A stretch of DNA of 19,376 bases from JBFXAN01 sp050184225 (GTDB lineage: Bacteria > Chloroflexota > Dehalococcoidia > CAUJGQ01), in the NCBI GenBank assembly GCA_050184225.1, contig JBFXAN010000126.1, forward strand, positions 1-19,376. Reading direction: 5' to 3'. Of this stretch, positions 1-6,707 are shown in pieces. The notes under the pieces were generated by a model. That model saw nothing but the letters and a program-made list of their open reading frames with translations, was not told the DNA's origin and made no database searches. How positions within the stretch are numbered: position 1 is the stretch's first letter; each line of letters opens with the position of its first letter. Made by a program: the position numbers and the translations under genes.

Positions 1-47
1 TCTGACAGCATCTGGGCTGACGTGGGTGGTCACGGTTGCTTCAAGCA

Positions 48-75
48 CCCCTCTCCCGTCCCGACGGGTGAGGGG
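48..75. repeat. GC-rich hairpin, probable interspersed intergenic repeat
   Basis: Two 13-base arms (48-60 and 63-75) pair with one mismatch around a 2-base loop. The CCCCTCTCCC...GGTGAGGGG pattern resembles an intergenic hairpin class common in many GC-rich genomes (general knowledge, not checked). It lies upstream of the sulfite reductase gene and argues that the coding region does not begin at the in-frame ATG at 22. No T-run follows, so it is not a classical terminator. It could be the end of an upstream transcript or a repeat. Confidence 0.55.
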
Positions 76-171
76 CCGGGGGTGTGGGCCTCCCTCCTCC
101 TAATCTTGACTTTTCCGATAGTGTTTCTCGAACATAGAGCAAAGGTGGGGGAGGCGGTTTGGCCTTGCCCA

Positions 172-1932
172 ATGGTGACGGCTATGACAGCTCCAGTGAC
201 TGATAACGAAACCACCACTCCTGCTCCGCAGGCGCCGCCGTCGAAGAACGAGCACCTCAAGGCGGGCAGCGACGGCCTCGCCGGTACCTTGCCGCTCGAA
301 GTCGTCGATCCCTCCTCCGACCACCTCTCCGGCGATGCGACCCAGTTGTTGAAGTTCCACGGCAGCTACCAGCAGGATGACCGGGACGCTCGTGCCGAAC
401 GCCGGCGGGAGAAACGCGACCGTGCCTGGCAGTTCATGGTCCGGACGAAGTGCCCCGGCGGCCGCCTGACGAACGAGCAGTATCTGCTGGCCGACGAATT
501 TGCTTCACGCTTCGGCAACGATACGCTGCGCATCACCACCCGCCAGGGCATCCAGTTTCACGGCATCGGCAAGGCCAACCTCAAGCCCCTGATCCGCGCG
601 CTCAACGAACGCTGGGTGACGACCTACGGCGCCTGCGGCGACATCGCCCGCAACACGCTCACCTGCCCGGTGGCGGACCTGCTCCCCGGCAGTACCTTCG
701 ACCTCCAGGCGCTGGCGCGCGCGGTGAGCGACCGCTTTCTTCCTGAGTCCACCGCCTATTACGAGCTGTGGCTCGACGGCGAGAAGTTTCTGACCGACGG
801 CAGCCGCGAGAAGGTCAAGCCGTCGCGCGCGGAGCCCTTCTACGGCCCGACGTACATGCCCCGCAAGCACAAGATGGGCATCGGCCTGCCGCACGACAAC
901 TGCATCGACCTCTTCACCCAGGATCTTGCCCTCGAGGCCGTGCTCGACGCGGACGGCGACCTGCGCGGCTACAACCTCGTCGCCGGTGGCGGCCTCGGCA
1001 GCACCCACGGCCAGAGCGCGACCTTTCCCCGCCTCGGCGATCGGATCGGCTTCCTGCCGCCGGAACAGGCGATGACCGTCCTCGAGGCGGCGAGCGCCGT
1101 CTATCGCGACTACGGCGACCGCAGCAACCGCCGTCACGCGCGGCTGAAGTACGTCCTCGAAGACCGCGGTGTCGCCTGGTTCCAGGAACAGGTCGCGGCC
1201 GAGTTGGGCGCACCGCTGGCGCCGCCCGCCGAGGTCGGCGAGTACGGCGTCAACGACCACCTCGGCTGGCACGAGCAGGCGGACGGCCGCTGGCTGGTCG
1301 GCGTCTGGGTCGAGAACGGCCGCGTCGAGGACCGGCCGGGACGGACGGTCCGGGCCGGGCTCCGCGCCATCGTCGAACAGACCGGCGCCGACGTCCGCCT
1401 GACGGCGCAACAGAACATCGTCCTCGTCAATATCCCGGCCGGCGACAAGGCCGCCGTCGAGGCGTTGCTGGTCGCGCACGGGCTCTCCTCTGGCAACGGC
1501 ACGCTCAGCGAGCTGCGAAGATACGCGATGGCCTGCCCCGCCCTGCCGACCTGCGGTCTCGCCGTGGCCGAGGCGGAGCGGTATCTGCCGGATGTGATCG
1601 GCGGATTGGAGCAACGCGGCTACGGCGACGACCGTGTCTGGATCCGAATGAGCGGCTGCCCGAATAGCTGCTCGCGGCCGCCGACCGCCGAAATCGGCAT
1701 CATCGGCCGCAGTCTCGGTCTCTACGACGTCTATGTCGGCGGGAGCTTCGCCGGCACCCGCCTGACCCAACCGTATCGGGCCGACGTCAAGTCCGGCGAC
1801 CTGATCGACGTGCTCGCCGGCGTGCTCGACATCTGGCGACGCGGTCGCCACGCCGGCGAGGCGTTCGGCGACTTCTGCCATCGGGTCGGCGTCGACCAGC
1901 TACGACAGGGTGAGGCCGTCGCCGCGGGGTAA
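172..1932 (+). CDS. sir: Ferredoxin-type sulfite (or nitrite) reductase, siroheme/4Fe-4S
   Basis: A cytoplasmic hemoprotein that reduces sulfite to sulfide (or nitrite to ammonia) by six electrons, probably from ferredoxin. From the ATG at 172 it is 586 aa, normal for the family. It has the duplicated ferredoxin-like and NIR/SIR layout. The cluster/siroheme cysteines are complete: C455 and C461 (ACPALPTC), then C496 and C500 (GCPNSC). Candidate anion-binding residues are R124 (TTRQGIQ), R160 (GDIARN), K232 and K234 (PRKHKMG). The KxK pair is the sulfite reductase form; plant-type nitrite reductases have Asn at the second place (recalled from family knowledge), so sulfite is favoured. An in-frame ATG at 22 would run through a hairpin repeat and is unlikely; ATG 172 or ATG 184 are the realistic starts, with GGGGGAGG about 18 bases before 172. 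A TTGACT at 106-111 could be a -35 box. No cys genes are adjacent. Confidence 0.9.
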   Translation: MVTAMTAPVTDNETTTPAPQAPPSKNEHLKAGSDGLAGTLPLEVVDPSSDHLSGDATQLLKFHGSYQQDDRDARAERRREKRDRAWQFMVRTKCPGGRLTNEQYLLADEFASRFGNDTLRITTRQGIQFHGIGKANLKPLIRALNERWVTTYGACGDIARNTLTCPVADLLPGSTFDLQALARAVSDRFLPESTAYYELWLDGEKFLTDGSREKVKPSRAEPFYGPTYMPRKHKMGIGLPHDNCIDLFTQDLALEAVLDADGDLRGYNLVAGGGLGSTHGQSATFPRLGDRIGFLPPEQAMTVLEAASAVYRDYGDRSNRRHARLKYVLEDRGVAWFQEQVAAELGAPLAPPAEVGEYGVNDHLGWHEQADGRWLVGVWVENGRVEDRPGRTVRAGLRAIVEQTGADVRLTAQQNIVLVNIPAGDKAAVEALLVAHGLSSGNGTLSELRRYAMACPALPTCGLAVAEAERYLPDVIGGLEQRGYGDDRVWIRMSGCPNSCSRPPTAEIGIIGRSLGLYDVYVGGSFAGTRLTQPYRADVKSGDLIDVLAGVLDIWRRGRHAGEAFGDFCHRVGVDQLRQGEAVAAG

Positions 1933-1974
1933 GCGCGACGACCGGTCGCTGCCTGGAACGGTGAACCGCGACCT

Positions 1975-2045
1975 CCTGGGAGCGCGGGCATCCTGCCCGC
2001 ATGGCTCCTCGAAGCGACGGCAGGCAGGATGCCCGCGCTCCCAGG
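1975..2045. repeat. Long palindromic REP-like element (23-bp perfect arms)
   Basis: Bases 1975-1997 are an exact reverse complement of 2023-2045, with a 25-base spacer. The arm contains a nested smaller hairpin, GCGGGCA-TCC-TGCCCGC (1984-2000). It sits 42 bases after the sulfite reductase stop. The words 'gggagcgcgggcatcctgcc' and their translations (AGRMPALPG, RAGCPRSQ) recur as spurious ORFs in several GC-rich phyla (recalled, not searched). It may end transcription or stabilise the mRNA 3' end, but there is no U-tract. It is best read as a dispersed palindromic repeat. Confidence 0.8.
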
Positions 2046-2143
2046 GGCGTTCACGAATCGGCGGTGCCGTTGATAAGGCGCAACCGCAGCGCCTCATTCG
2101 CCATCGCGATACGGCTCGCGGTCAATCGATCGCCGGACCTCCG

Positions 2144-2197
2144 CCATCGGTCCGATGGTGGGCGCGGTTCGGCCCACGGTGATCGGCCGTACGGCCG
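2144..2197. promoter_or_regulatory. Two adjacent perfect inverted repeats, possible operator region
   Basis: CCATCGG-T-CCGATGG (2144-2158) and CGGCCGTACGGCCG (2184-2197) are both perfect dyads. They lie in the roughly 400-base gap between the sulfite reductase gene and the 62-aa gene, about 140 bases before the latter. Such dyads can bind dimeric regulators, but GC-rich DNA also makes palindromes by chance. I see no convincing -10/-35 pair beside them. Confidence 0.3.
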
Positions 2198-2337
2198 GGT
2201 TGCGTTCGTCCTCGGGACCGACCTTGAAAGCGTGCCACCGAACGTCGTTCGCCGGCCTCGCGGTCGATGTCGTCGTCTCGGTTCTGCGGGAAACTGAGTA
2301 CATCGACAGCACCGCAACGATGAACGGAGGCGCCGAG

Positions 2338-2526
2338 ATGACGCAGTTGCATCAGATAGCCGCGACCCACACCTACTGGTATCCAACCGAGCAGGCAGAG
2401 CGGGAACAGCTGGCACGGCGCGACTCGCTCGCGGCGCAGGCCCGCCGGCATGCCCGACGGAACCACGCTGGCCGCACCGGGATGGCATTCATCCCTCGAA
2501 TCGCCGGCGCGATCGGTCTCTTCTAA
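2338..2526 (+). CDS. Small hypothetical protein, 62 aa
   Basis: I do not recognise this family. The start is set by a strong RBS, GGAGG at 2326-2330, seven bases before ATG 2338. The protein opens MTQLHQIAATHTYWYPTEQ, has an Arg/Ala-rich middle (AEREQLARRDSLAAQARRHA) that is probably helical and strongly basic, and ends in a short hydrophobic tail (IAGAIGLF). It has no signal peptide and no Cys motif. A rho-independent terminator follows 39 bases after the stop, so it looks like a self-contained single-gene transcript. In-frame codons upstream to 2155 lack an RBS and are probably not translated. The function is unknown; a nucleic-acid-binding or membrane-touching peptide is possible but only speculation. 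Confidence 0.65.
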   Translation: MTQLHQIAATHTYWYPTEQAEREQLARRDSLAAQARRHARRNHAGRTGMAFIPRIAGAIGLF

Positions 2527-2565
2527 TCAACCAGCCTGTCTGAACGTTTCCTTCTCCCTTCCTTC

Positions 2566-2608
2566 CAGCGACCCGGACGAATCCCGCCGTCCGGGTCGCT
2601 GTTTGTCT
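2566..2608 (+). terminator. Rho-independent terminator after the 62-aa gene
   Basis: A perfect 14-bp stem (2566-2579 with 2588-2601) encloses an 8-base loop (aatcccgc) and is followed by TTTGTCTG. The T-rich side is on the plus strand only, so it serves the 62-aa gene. The minus-strand gene ending at 2656 would meet the same stem without a U-tract. Confidence 0.8.
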
Positions 2609-2655
2609 GCCGGCCGGCGCGTGAGGCGCGAGATGCGAGGCTGACGGACGGGCGG

Positions 2656-3141
2656 CTACCCCCCAGGATCTTCCAGCCCGCGTTCGTTGCGGAAGAGTCC
2701 CGCCGGCACCTGATAGCGGGCTGAGAATTCCCGGCCGGCGGAATCGACGACGAAGCCGTGTAGCGCGAATCCCCGCTCGATCGCGCGTGTGGTCAGTCCT
2801 TCGCCGATCGTGTCGGCCGTCGTGCGGAGATAGATGAAGTCACTCTCGCCGAGCCGTCGCGGCAGTCGCACGGTTGATGTTTCGCTGAAACCTGTTTCCC
2901 ATCCCGTGCTCGGCACCCGCAGTCCGGCGTGCACGAGCGTCACCGTGCGCGGCCCTTCGTTGACGGCGACGAGGTAGAGGACTTCCGCGTCGCGGTCGAG
3001 GTGGAGATGTGTCTTGATATGCGGCCGCGTGCCGGCGATCGCCAGCCACAGGGCGACGCTCACGGCGGTGATCGTGCTGAGCGCGGTCGCCCACAAGCCG
3101 AGCGCGCCCCACATCTGCCAGTCCGTCAAGAGCCAACCCAC
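2656..3141 (-). CDS. Hypothetical membrane-anchored protein, 161 aa
   Basis: The family is not recognised. The start is a GTG (3139-3141) preceded by GCGAGG about eight bases upstream. Residues about 10-36 form one hydrophobic helix (WGALGLWATALSTITAVSVA). The remainder is a mostly beta-like soluble domain (LYLVAVNEGPRTVTLVHAGL) of the kind seen in small membrane-tethered proteins with an Ig-like fold; this is an impression from residue pattern only. There are no Cys residues and no catalytic motif. It lies 125 bases downstream of the DUF4395 gene on the same strand and could be the last gene of a carbonic anhydrase-DUF4395 transcript, though the gap is long enough for its own promoter. Confidence 0.7.
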   Translation of the reverse strand: MGWLLTDWQMWGALGLWATALSTITAVSVALWLAIAGTRPHIKTHLHLDRDAEVLYLVAVNEGPRTVTLVHAGLRVPSTGWETGFSETSTVRLPRRLGESDFIYLRTTADTIGEGLTTRAIERGFALHGFVVDSAGREFSARYQVPAGLFRNERGLEDPGG

Positions 3142-3266
3142 CGGTCTGACCTCGCCTGAGCCCTGATTGTTCTCATCTAGGCGAGCATACGGAGGTCGTT
3201 GTGATCAATTATCGAAGGGTGCATCTCCTTGTACGATGTCACATGATCGGACGCCGATCGATTGGA

Positions 3267-3725
3267 TTATGATCTGCCGAATATCCGGAACTTCTGTAGG
3301 CGAAACTGATAGTAGAGAAAGCACCCGGCGCAGAAGCCGGCCAGCGCCACCGCCGCCGCCACAACCACGATCAACGCGAACGTCCACCCGGCAGCAGGAT
3401 TGTCCGCGAGGAAGGCGATCTGCGCCAGCCCGAGCATGATCGCTGCGATCGAGTTGTTGAAGCGCATCAGCCGCCGGTCCTCCCGCTCGGCGGTGCCGAG
3501 CCTCGAGGCAAACAATCGCCGTCCCACCTGGAAGATCAGACTGAAGCGGGAGCCAAAAAGTACAGCCGCCAGCAGGATGACGAACAGTGCCGTCGTGATC
3601 ACTGGCACGCGCAGCAGGAATGCAGCGAGGATGCCGCTGACCAGTATCCAGCGGTTGAATGTCACGATCGGAAAGGGAATGCCATCAACACACGTCGGGG
3701 TCCGGCTGCCGGCCACTGTGGTCAT
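3267..3725 (-). CDS. DUF4395 family integral membrane protein
   Basis: A 152-aa protein with about four membrane helices (roughly residues 25-40, 43-60, 88-105 and 110-137). It matches the DUF4395 pattern: an N-terminal Cys followed by a PFP..FN segment (CVDGIPFPIVTFNRW), a central soluble loop with R-L-G (RRLFASRLGTAERED), and the closing GFCAGCFLYY motif with two cysteines. The biochemical role of DUF4395 is not established; the conserved cysteines have suggested thiol or redox links. I chose ATG 3725 because AGGAAG lies about seven bases upstream; an in-frame ATG at 3767 is also open but adds a polar stretch. It begins 54 bases after the carbonic anhydrase stop on the same strand, so the two are probably co-transcribed. 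Confidence 0.85.
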   Translation of the reverse strand: MTTVAGSRTPTCVDGIPFPIVTFNRWILVSGILAAFLLRVPVITTALFVILLAAVLFGSRFSLIFQVGRRLFASRLGTAEREDRRLMRFNNSIAAIMLGLAQIAFLADNPAAGWTFALIVVVAAAVALAGFCAGCFLYYQFRLQKFRIFGRS

Positions 3726-3779
3726 CGGGTTCTTCCTTGGTCTACGGTCGTGTGCATTCGCCCCCATCCGTTACTCCGG

Positions 3780-4277
3780 TTACGCCGATACTGGCTCGAG
3801 CCGGCCGGTCCGCACGTCGTAGATGAAACCGGTGACCGGAATGGAATCGGAGAGGAACGGTGATGCCTGAATACGGCGGACATCGTCACGCACGCTCTCG
3901 GTCAGATCGGTGAACGGCAAGAAGTCGAAACCAGAGACATCCTCGTTCGTCTCCTGGGCGAGCTTGCCCTGCAGGTCGGCGTTGGAAAACGTGAGCATGC
4001 CGCAGTCGGTATGGTGGATAACGACGAACTCCCGGGTATTGAGCAGATGCGACGAGATAATCAGCGAGCGGATCGCGTCATCCGATGCCCGCCCGCCCGC
4101 GTTCCGGATCACGTGCGCGTCGCCGATCTCCAGGCCGAGAAACCTCTCGGGGTGCAGCCGCGCATCCATGCAGGTCAGCACCGCCAGCTGCCGCGCGGGC
4201 GGCATCGGCAGCGCTCCCTTGTCAAACCCCTCGACGAACTGCTGATTCGCCTCGACCAACGCCGTCACTTGTGCCAT
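3780..4277 (-). CDS. Beta-carbonic anhydrase (mycobacterial Rv1284-like)
   Basis: Interconverts CO2 and bicarbonate in the cytoplasm. The 165-aa protein carries the beta-class zinc site: C36, the D38/R40 catalytic dyad (CMDARLHP), and H89/C92 (HHTDCGMLTF). AHVIRNAGG and the closing GFIYDVRTGRLEPV also match the short mycobacterial Rv1284-type enzymes, which I recall as close in length. The start at 4277 is fixed by GGAGG seven bases upstream; an in-frame ATG at 4340 would translate through the predicted promoter. It is first in a leftward cluster with DUF4395. Confidence 0.93.
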   Translation of the reverse strand: MAQVTALVEANQQFVEGFDKGALPMPPARQLAVLTCMDARLHPERFLGLEIGDAHVIRNAGGRASDDAIRSLIISSHLLNTREFVVIHHTDCGMLTFSNADLQGKLAQETNEDVSGFDFLPFTDLTESVRDDVRRIQASPFLSDSIPVTGFIYDVRTGRLEPVSA

Positions 4278-4321
4278 GACCCCGCCTCCGGACCCAGATG
4301 ATATGGTCAGTTTCTCGGTCG

Positions 4322-4350
4322 AGTTTATCGACAATAGCAAAGTATGGCAA
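4322..4350 (-). promoter_or_regulatory. Predicted sigma-70-like promoter for the carbonic anhydrase gene
   Basis: Read on the minus strand, TTGCCA (4345-4350) and TAAACT (4322-4327) are separated by exactly 17 bases, matching the consensus at 5/6 and 4/6. The implied start lies near 4315 and gives a leader of about 38 bases to ATG 4277. On the plus strand TCGACA (4328-4333) and TCATAT (4351-4356), also 17 apart, could form a weaker overlapping promoter for the histidine kinase. Confidence 0.4.
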
Positions 4351-4451
4351 TCATATCCGGTATCGGATCAAGAGCCGGTGCCGTCCAGGCGCAGGCTTGA
4401 CCTTTCCTAACCGCCATGCCAGGGTGCATTTCACGAGGCGAAAAGATCGGA

Positions 4452-6665
4452 ATGCTCGCACCAAACGAGGACGACGCCGGCGTCTGGCTGCACAAGCTCT
4501 CCCGCGTGATGGCGCGGGTCACCTTCGATTCCGACCGGCAGGGCGTGCTGTCGGCGCTGGCGGATGGATTGGTGGAAGAGTTCGACGCCGCCCTCGCCCG
4601 CATCTGGCTCTATGACCCCGGTGACAACGCCATGCACGCGCGGGCGACGGCCGGGTCCGTGCGCGACTACTCCGGCTCAAGCGAGACGATACCCCTGACC
4701 GGTGTCCTCTGGCCGATCGCCCGCGCGATGCTGAACCGCGAGGTCGTCGTGATCGAGGAGATCGGCCCGGATAGCGGCATCCGTGACCTGGCCTGGGCGC
4801 AACGTGAGGGGTTGCGCTCCTTCGCCGGGTTTCCACTGATCCTTGATGACCGATTGGTCGGTGCGATGGTCGTCTATCGGCACGTGCCGCTGCGGCCGGT
4901 CGTTCGTGATGCGCTCGCGCTCCTGGCGCAGCAGGCGGCGCTGGCGCTGGAGCACGCCCGCCTGATCGATGAGTCGCAGACGCTGCAGGAGGTCGCCGCC
5001 GGCCTCGCCGCCACCCGTGACGCCGATGCCCTGGCCGCGACCGTCGTGCGCCGCACCGCCGCCGCCTTCGGCGCCGATGCCGGTGCGATCTGGCTGATCG
5101 ACGACCGCCGCGAACGCCTGCACCCGATCGCCGTCCACGGGCTCTCTGACGCATTCCTCCGCCGGATGACCCAAGCAGGGCAGGAAACCGTGACGCTGAC
5201 CTTCGCCGACCTGCAGCGCGACCCGCGGCCCCGGTACTCTGATACTGCCGCCGCGGCAATACGGAGCGCCGACCCCTGGCTGGCGGATGCCCTCGCGCAG
5301 GAGCGAATCCTCGGTGTGCTCCGGTTACCCCTGCTTGCCCCGGACAACCAGACCGCCGGTATGTTGGTTCTCTATCACCGGAACGAGCGGCGGTACAGCG
5401 CGAACGAGATTCGGTTTGCCCAGACGTTTGCCAATCAGATTGCCGTCGCGTTGCAGAACGCGCGCCTGGCCGAGCAGGAACGCAGAGCACAAGCAGCGGC
5501 GGCCCGCCGGCTGGATCGTCTGACGGCGGTGCACCAGATCACGGAGCAGTTGCTCACCACGACCGAACAGGAGACGGTCCTGCGCGTGGTCGTCGAGGCA
5601 GCGACGCGCCTCTCGGACGGTGCTACCGGCATCATCGCGTTGCTTGATGCCGGTGGCGAGCGCATGACGCTTGCCGCGGCCGACGGCCCGCTGGCATCGG
5701 ACCTGCTCCAGGCATTCCCCGATATTGTGCTCGACGAACCGACTCGATCCTCGACCGCGATGGGACGGGCGATCGGCATGGGCAAGACGGTAGTGGTCGA
5801 GGACTACCAATCCTGGCCGATGGAGAGCGCGGTCCGCGACCGCTCGCTGGCGCTCGGCGTTCGCTCGTTCATCGCGGCGCCGCTCCGGGCAGGCGGGCGC
5901 AGTCTCGGGCTGCTCTGGGTTGGCGAGACGGCGGCCCGGCCCTTCGCCGACGAAGATGTGATGCTGATCGAAGCGCTCGCTGACCAGGCGGCACTCGCGA
6001 TCGAGCACACCCGGCTCGTCGTCCGCGGCCAGGAGGCGGCCGTGCTCGAGGAGCGGGCACGACTGGCGCGCGATCTGCATGACTCCGTCACCCAGTCCTT
6101 GTTCAGCGTCAGCATGTTGACCAGCGCCGCGCTGACGCAGTATGCCCGCAACGCGCCGGCGCTCGCCACGACGCTGGACCGGGCCGAACACCTCGCACAG
6201 GAGGCGCTGACGGAAATGCGCGCGCTGCTCTACGAGCTGCGGCCGGAGGCGCTCACCGCTGAAGGGCTGGCGGCGGCGCTCGAGAAGCTGGTCGACGCCG
6301 TCCGCATGCGCACCGATGTGCCGATCACGTTCACCGCCGCGTGTGACCAGCGGCTGGCGCCGGAGATCGAAACCGCCATCTTCCGTATCGTCCAGGAGTC
6401 GCTGGCGAACGCCGTCAAACACGCGCGGGCCTCATCGATCCAGGTGACCCTCGTGCAGGTCGTGGGCGGCCTCACCGCGATCGTTGCCGACGACGGAACC
6501 GGCTTCGATCCGACGACCGCCCCCGGCCCGCCGGACCGGCGCGGCGGTCTGGGACTACGCTCCATGCGCGAGCGGGCCACCGCCGGCGGCCTGGTGCTTG
6601 ACATCCAGAGCGCGCCGGGACGCGGAACGGCGGTGACGATCCGCGCCGCCGAGCGCGTGCGATGA
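4452..6665 (+). CDS. Multi-GAF sensor histidine kinase (HisKA_3/NarL class)
   Basis: A 737-aa kinase without membrane helices, so a cytoplasmic sensor. Three GAF-like domains (about 25-170, 190-345 and 365-530) each end in the typical LA.QAALALEHARL helix. A HisKA_3 dimerisation box follows with phospho-acceptor H543 (ARDLHDSVTQSLFS), then the HATPase domain: N653 of the N-box (QESLANAVKHA), DDGTGF at about 680 and GGLGLRSMRERA. The architecture is that of LiaS/DegS/NarX-type kinases, which phosphorylate NarL/FixJ regulators; none is encoded in this window. The GAF ligands are unknown. I prefer ATG 4452 (GAGG about 13 bases upstream) to ATG 4416, which has no RBS. It is divergent from the carbonic anhydrase gene and is followed 42 bases later by the AI-2E-family gene. 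Confidence 0.9.
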   Translation: MLAPNEDDAGVWLHKLSRVMARVTFDSDRQGVLSALADGLVEEFDAALARIWLYDPGDNAMHARATAGSVRDYSGSSETIPLTGVLWPIARAMLNREVVVIEEIGPDSGIRDLAWAQREGLRSFAGFPLILDDRLVGAMVVYRHVPLRPVVRDALALLAQQAALALEHARLIDESQTLQEVAAGLAATRDADALAATVVRRTAAAFGADAGAIWLIDDRRERLHPIAVHGLSDAFLRRMTQAGQETVTLTFADLQRDPRPRYSDTAAAAIRSADPWLADALAQERILGVLRLPLLAPDNQTAGMLVLYHRNERRYSANEIRFAQTFANQIAVALQNARLAEQERRAQAAAARRLDRLTAVHQITEQLLTTTEQETVLRVVVEAATRLSDGATGIIALLDAGGERMTLAAADGPLASDLLQAFPDIVLDEPTRSSTAMGRAIGMGKTVVVEDYQSWPMESAVRDRSLALGVRSFIAAPLRAGGRSLGLLWVGETAARPFADEDVMLIEALADQAALAIEHTRLVVRGQEAAVLEERARLARDLHDSVTQSLFSVSMLTSAALTQYARNAPALATTLDRAEHLAQEALTEMRALLYELRPEALTAEGLAAALEKLVDAVRMRTDVPITFTAACDQRLAPEIETAIFRIVQESLANAVKHARASSIQVTLVQVVGGLTAIVADDGTGFDPTTAPGPPDRRGGLGLRSMRERATAGGLVLDIQSAPGRGTAVTIRAAERVR

Positions 6666-6707
6666 TGGTGCGAGTCCTGGGTTGCATCGGTGAGGCTGAG
6701 TCAGCGG

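Noticed and set aside
22..171. N-terminal extension of the sulfite reductase frame from ATG 22.
   Set aside because: It would translate a hairpin repeat and promoter-like sequence; family length fits the ATG at 172 or 184.
505..1881. Long minus-strand open frame (458 aa) opposite the sulfite reductase.
   Set aside because: Antisense shadow typical of high-GC codon use; the plus-strand protein carries all catalytic motifs.
3245..3259. Hairpin GATCGG-ACG-CCGATC just after the DUF4395 stop as a terminator.
   Set aside because: Only six base pairs and no U-tract on the minus strand.
5325..6422. Minus-strand open frame opposite the histidine kinase.
   Set aside because: Arg/Gly/Asp-rich antisense shadow without domains; the kinase frame is intact.
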